The notes beneath the pieces were generated by a model. The model saw nothing but the letters and a program-made list of their open reading frames with translations. It searched no databases and had not been told where the DNA came from. Position numbers and translations under genes: made by a program. Source: G965240365 sp965240365 (GTDB lineage: Bacteria > Pseudomonadota > Gammaproteobacteria > Eutrophobiales > Eutrophobiaceae). Taken from it: a DNA stretch of 64,000 nt. Position 1 is the first letter of the stretch, and each line of letters starts with the position of its first letter. Below are positions 61,892 to 64,000 of this stretch, piece after piece. Location: assembly GCA_965240365.1 (NCBI GenBank), contig OZ251218.1, forward strand, positions 1 to 64,000, given 5' to 3'.

Positions 61892-63127
61892 ATGTCAAGC
61901 CAAAGCAAGCAAGCGCAAAAATGGAGCAGGCGCCGGTTTTTAACGCATACGGGCGGCGTCTCGGCCGGTATGATCCTGGGGATGTCGGTCCCGTTTGCGC
62001 GCAACCTGCCGGAAGGCTTTATTCCCGCCGTCAGCGCGGCGGAAATGGACGCGATCCAGGGCAAGGCCGGCCTCACATTGCTGAACGATCGCCCGTTGAA
62101 CGCGGAAACGCCGCCGCATCTGCTGGATGATGAGATTACCCCGGTGAACCGGCACTTTATCCGCAACAACGGCCATCCGCCCGCCAATATGGATCCCGGC
62201 CCGTGGCGCCTGACCATTGACGGCCTGGTGGACAATCCCCTGTCCTTGTCTATCGCGGACCTGCAGCGTGAGTTTGAGGTCATCACCCGGCGCCTGTTGA
62301 TTGAGTGCGCCGGCAATGGCCGCGCGTTTTTTGACCCGCCCGCGCGCGGCAATCAATGGACTTATGGCGCCGTGGCCTGTTCCGAATGGACCGGGGTGCG
62401 CCTCTCGGACGTGCTCAAGGCGGCCGCCGTGCGGCCGGAGGCCGTCTATACGGCCCATGAAGGCGCGGATGTACACCTCTCCGGCAATCCCGACAAGAAG
62501 CCGCTTTCGCGTGGCTTGCCCATGCAAAAGGCGTTGCGGGACAATAACCTGATTGCCTTCCGGCAAAACGGCGCGCCGCTGCACCCCATGAACGGGGCGC
62601 CGCTGCGGCTGGTGGCGCCGGGCTGGCCGGGTTCCTGTTCACAAAAGTGGCTGACCCGCGTCTGGGTCAGGGATCAGGTGCATGACGGCGCAAAAATGAC
62701 GGGCATGTCCTACCGCGTGCCATCTTACAAGGTGGCGCCCGGGGAGAAGGTCGCCAAGGAAGACTTCGAGATTATCGAGGCCATGCCGGTGAAATCATTG
62801 ATCACCTACCCGGCCACGCTGGCAGAGATAAGCCGGGCGGAATTTGAAGTGCGCGGTCATGCCTGGGCCGGCGACCTTGAGATTGCGCGGGTTGATATCA
62901 GCTATGACTTTGGCGCCACCTGGCGGCAGGCCGCGCTGGCCGCGCCGCACAACGCCGGGGCATGGCAACGCTTCAGGGCGCGGGTGAACCTGCCGGCCAA
63001 AGGTTACTATGAGATCTGGGCGCGCGCGACAGACAGCAACGGCAAGAGCCAGCCGTTTGCCATCGACTGGAACCCGAAGGGCTATCTCAACAATGGCCTG
63101 CACCGAGTCGCGGTGCGCCGGGCATAA
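61892..63127 (+). CDS. sorA: Sulfite dehydrogenase molybdenum subunit, SorA/SoxC-type
   Basis: The protein has 411 residues from ATG 61892, chosen because GGAGG lies 9 bases upstream and a Tat signal begins here (SRRRFL at 12-17, then a hydrophobic stretch). An earlier in-frame ATG at 61799 would put 31 unlikely residues before the Tat motif. The sulfite-oxidase fold is clear: FIRNNGHPP with Arg91, the Mo-ligand Cys139 in LIECAGNGR (Arg144 in the active site), WSEWTGV-type loop (CSEWTGVRL), GAPLRLVAPGWPG, and a C-terminal Mo-co dimerisation domain from about 310. It oxidises sulfite to sulfate in the periplasm and passes electrons to cytochrome c. The next gene encodes a monohaem cytochrome, which favours SorAB over SoxCD. 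By eye, Phe223 sits where sulfite oxidases have the active-site Tyr. Confidence 0.9.
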   Translation: MSSQSKQAQKWSRRRFLTHTGGVSAGMILGMSVPFARNLPEGFIPAVSAAEMDAIQGKAGLTLLNDRPLNAETPPHLLDDEITPVNRHFIRNNGHPPANMDPGPWRLTIDGLVDNPLSLSIADLQREFEVITRRLLIECAGNGRAFFDPPARGNQWTYGAVACSEWTGVRLSDVLKAAAVRPEAVYTAHEGADVHLSGNPDKKPLSRGLPMQKALRDNNLIAFRQNGAPLHPMNGAPLRLVAPGWPGSCSQKWLTRVWVRDQVHDGAKMTGMSYRVPSYKVAPGEKVAKEDFEIIEAMPVKSLITYPATLAEISRAEFEVRGHAWAGDLEIARVDISYDFGATWRQAALAAPHNAGAWQRFRARVNLPAKGYYEIWARATDSNGKSQPFAIDWNPKGYLNNGLHRVAVRRA

Positions 63128-63131
63128 AGCA

Positions 63132-63440
63132 ATGCGCTCATACAGGCCATTACTGGCGGCCCTGCTGCTGGCCCTGCCATTCGGCGCGCAAACGCGGGAT
63201 GAGGCCGGCGGCGCGGGACTGCTGCTCGGACTCCCGGAGGGCAAAGGCCGGGAGGAAGTCATCTATAGCTGTTCAAGCTGCCACTCGATCCAGACCGTGA
63301 CGCAACAAAAGCTGGACCGCGAGGCCTGGGATGAAACCCTGATATGGATGGTGGAAGAACAGGGCATGCCGGAACTCGAACCCGCCAGGCGCCGCCTGAT
63401 ACTGAATTACCTCAGCACCCATATCGCGCCGACATCCTGA
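63132..63440 (+). CDS. sorB: Monohaem cytochrome c, SorB-like sulfite dehydrogenase subunit
   Basis: The protein has 102 residues from ATG 63132, four bases after the sorA stop, so the two are probably translated together. It has an N-terminal Sec signal (MRSYRPLLAALLLALPFGAQ), one haem-binding CSSCH motif, and the likely Met axial ligand in EEQGMPELEP, then RRRLILNYLSTHIAP at the end. It would accept electrons from SorA in the periplasm and pass them to the respiratory chain. An in-frame start at 63009 lies inside sorA and would hide the signal peptide, so it is not used. Confidence 0.88.
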   Translation: MRSYRPLLAALLLALPFGAQTRDEAGGAGLLLGLPEGKGREEVIYSCSSCHSIQTVTQQKLDREAWDETLIWMVEEQGMPELEPARRRLILNYLSTHIAPTS

Positions 63441-63544
63441 CCGTCTCGCCTTGTTGCCATACCCCGAAACTTCCAAACTAGGCAGGCGGGATATCTAAAT
63501 GATAAACAGGCTCCCGTAACTGCCCGGAACACTTTTCTCTATTG

Positions 63545-63961
63545 ATGTATTTTTCTCGTTTGAAAAATAAATCCAGGCGTCTGGTTGCGCTGTTGGTTGG
63601 CGGGCTGTTATTACGTTCGCTGATTGCGCCCGGTTACATGCTGAATACAAGTTCGGGCGGCGATTTACGGCTCTCGCTTGAACTCTGCGCCGGCGCGGTC
63701 AGCGCTATCGCGGGACATGCCGATAAGCCTGATCATCAGGAACCTCAGGCCGGCAAGCCGCTCGGGCATGGCTCTGAAGACAGGCGCTTTTCAGCCTGCG
63801 ATCTCTGGTCGGCAAGCAGCCCGTCATTACTGCTCTATTTTGACTTGCCCCTGTTCCCGGCGGAGCGCTTCCCCGCCGCGCTGATCTCCTACAAAAACCG
63901 ATCATTACCCCGCTATTCAGGCAACACGGCGCTTGCCCGCGCTCCCCCCGCCCTCGGCTAA
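63545..63961 (+). CDS. DUF2946-like small exported protein
   Basis: The protein has 138 residues from the ATG at 63545 (a TTG codon sits just before it). An N-terminal hydrophobic segment (LVALLVGGLLLRSLIAPGYML) is followed by a hydrophilic His/Asp/Glu-containing region (GHADKPDHQEPQAG), a second apolar stretch (SASSPSLLLYFDLPLFPA) and an Arg/Ala/Pro-rich C terminus (ALARAPPALG). This layout, LLLR-L-APGYM followed by a late R-PP tail, matches DUF2946 proteins, often found near metal or TonB systems; their function is unknown. No clear ribosome-binding site is visible. It lies 104 bases after sorB and could be transcribed with it. Confidence 0.6.
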   Translation: MYFSRLKNKSRRLVALLVGGLLLRSLIAPGYMLNTSSGGDLRLSLELCAGAVSAIAGHADKPDHQEPQAGKPLGHGSEDRRFSACDLWSASSPSLLLYFDLPLFPAERFPAALISYKNRSLPRYSGNTALARAPPALG

Positions 63962-64000
63962 TACAGCAATTATTGACACTGACATTATCTCGCCGCCTAT

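Noticed and set aside
63441..63544. Promoter or terminator between sorB and the DUF2946-like gene
   Set aside because: No convincing hairpin with U-tract and no -35/-10 pair with good spacing could be identified.

Overview
The window comes from a GC-rich bacterium, most likely a gammaproteobacterium. The evidence is a divergent efp/epmB pair (the EF-P beta-lysylation system), a HisPQM/ArtPIQM-type basic amino acid ABC operon, and a SorAB/SoxC-type sulfite dehydrogenase, which suggests oxidation of reduced sulfur compounds. The genus cannot be named from the sequence.

About 87% of the window (1-55.9 kb) is a tandemly duplicated surface-protein cassette, all on the minus strand. Read 5'->3', the order is: coiled-coil gene D (55871-55455), coiled-coil gene C (55327-54956), giant adhesin 2 (54697-25751, 9,648 residues, complete), coiled-coil gene B (25590-25063), coiled-coil gene A (24895-24293), giant adhesin 1 (23815 to beyond base 1, at least 7,938 residues). 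The adhesins have a filamentous-haemagglutinin-type secretion (TPS) domain at the N terminus, then thousands of residues of autotransporter-associated beta-strand (PATR) repeats, then FHA-like sequence. Adhesin 2 ends in a hydrophobic segment, a CX5C pair and a coiled-coil tail; the corresponding end of adhesin 1 lies outside the window. The coiled-coil genes encode small tail-anchored proteins of the DUF1640 (MCUR1/CCDC90-like) type with 8, 7, about 1 and 3 copies of an 11-residue repeat. Dispersed palindromic repeats sit between these genes and also, in frame, inside both adhesins.

From 56.0 to 59.7 kb a five-gene minus-strand operon encodes a basic amino acid importer (ATPase, lipoprotein binding protein, two permeases) and, overlapping the last permease, a LysE/ArgO-type amino acid exporter. 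At 59.9-61.7 kb efp and epmB are divergent: EpmB makes the (R)-beta-lysine that modifies EF-P Lys34. From 61.9 to 63.4 kb sorA and sorB encode a Tat-exported molybdenum sulfite dehydrogenase and its monohaem cytochrome c. A small DUF2946-like membrane-associated protein closes the window.

No tRNA, rRNA, CRISPR array, integrase or transposase was seen. No TpsB-type outer-membrane transporter for the adhesins is in the window.
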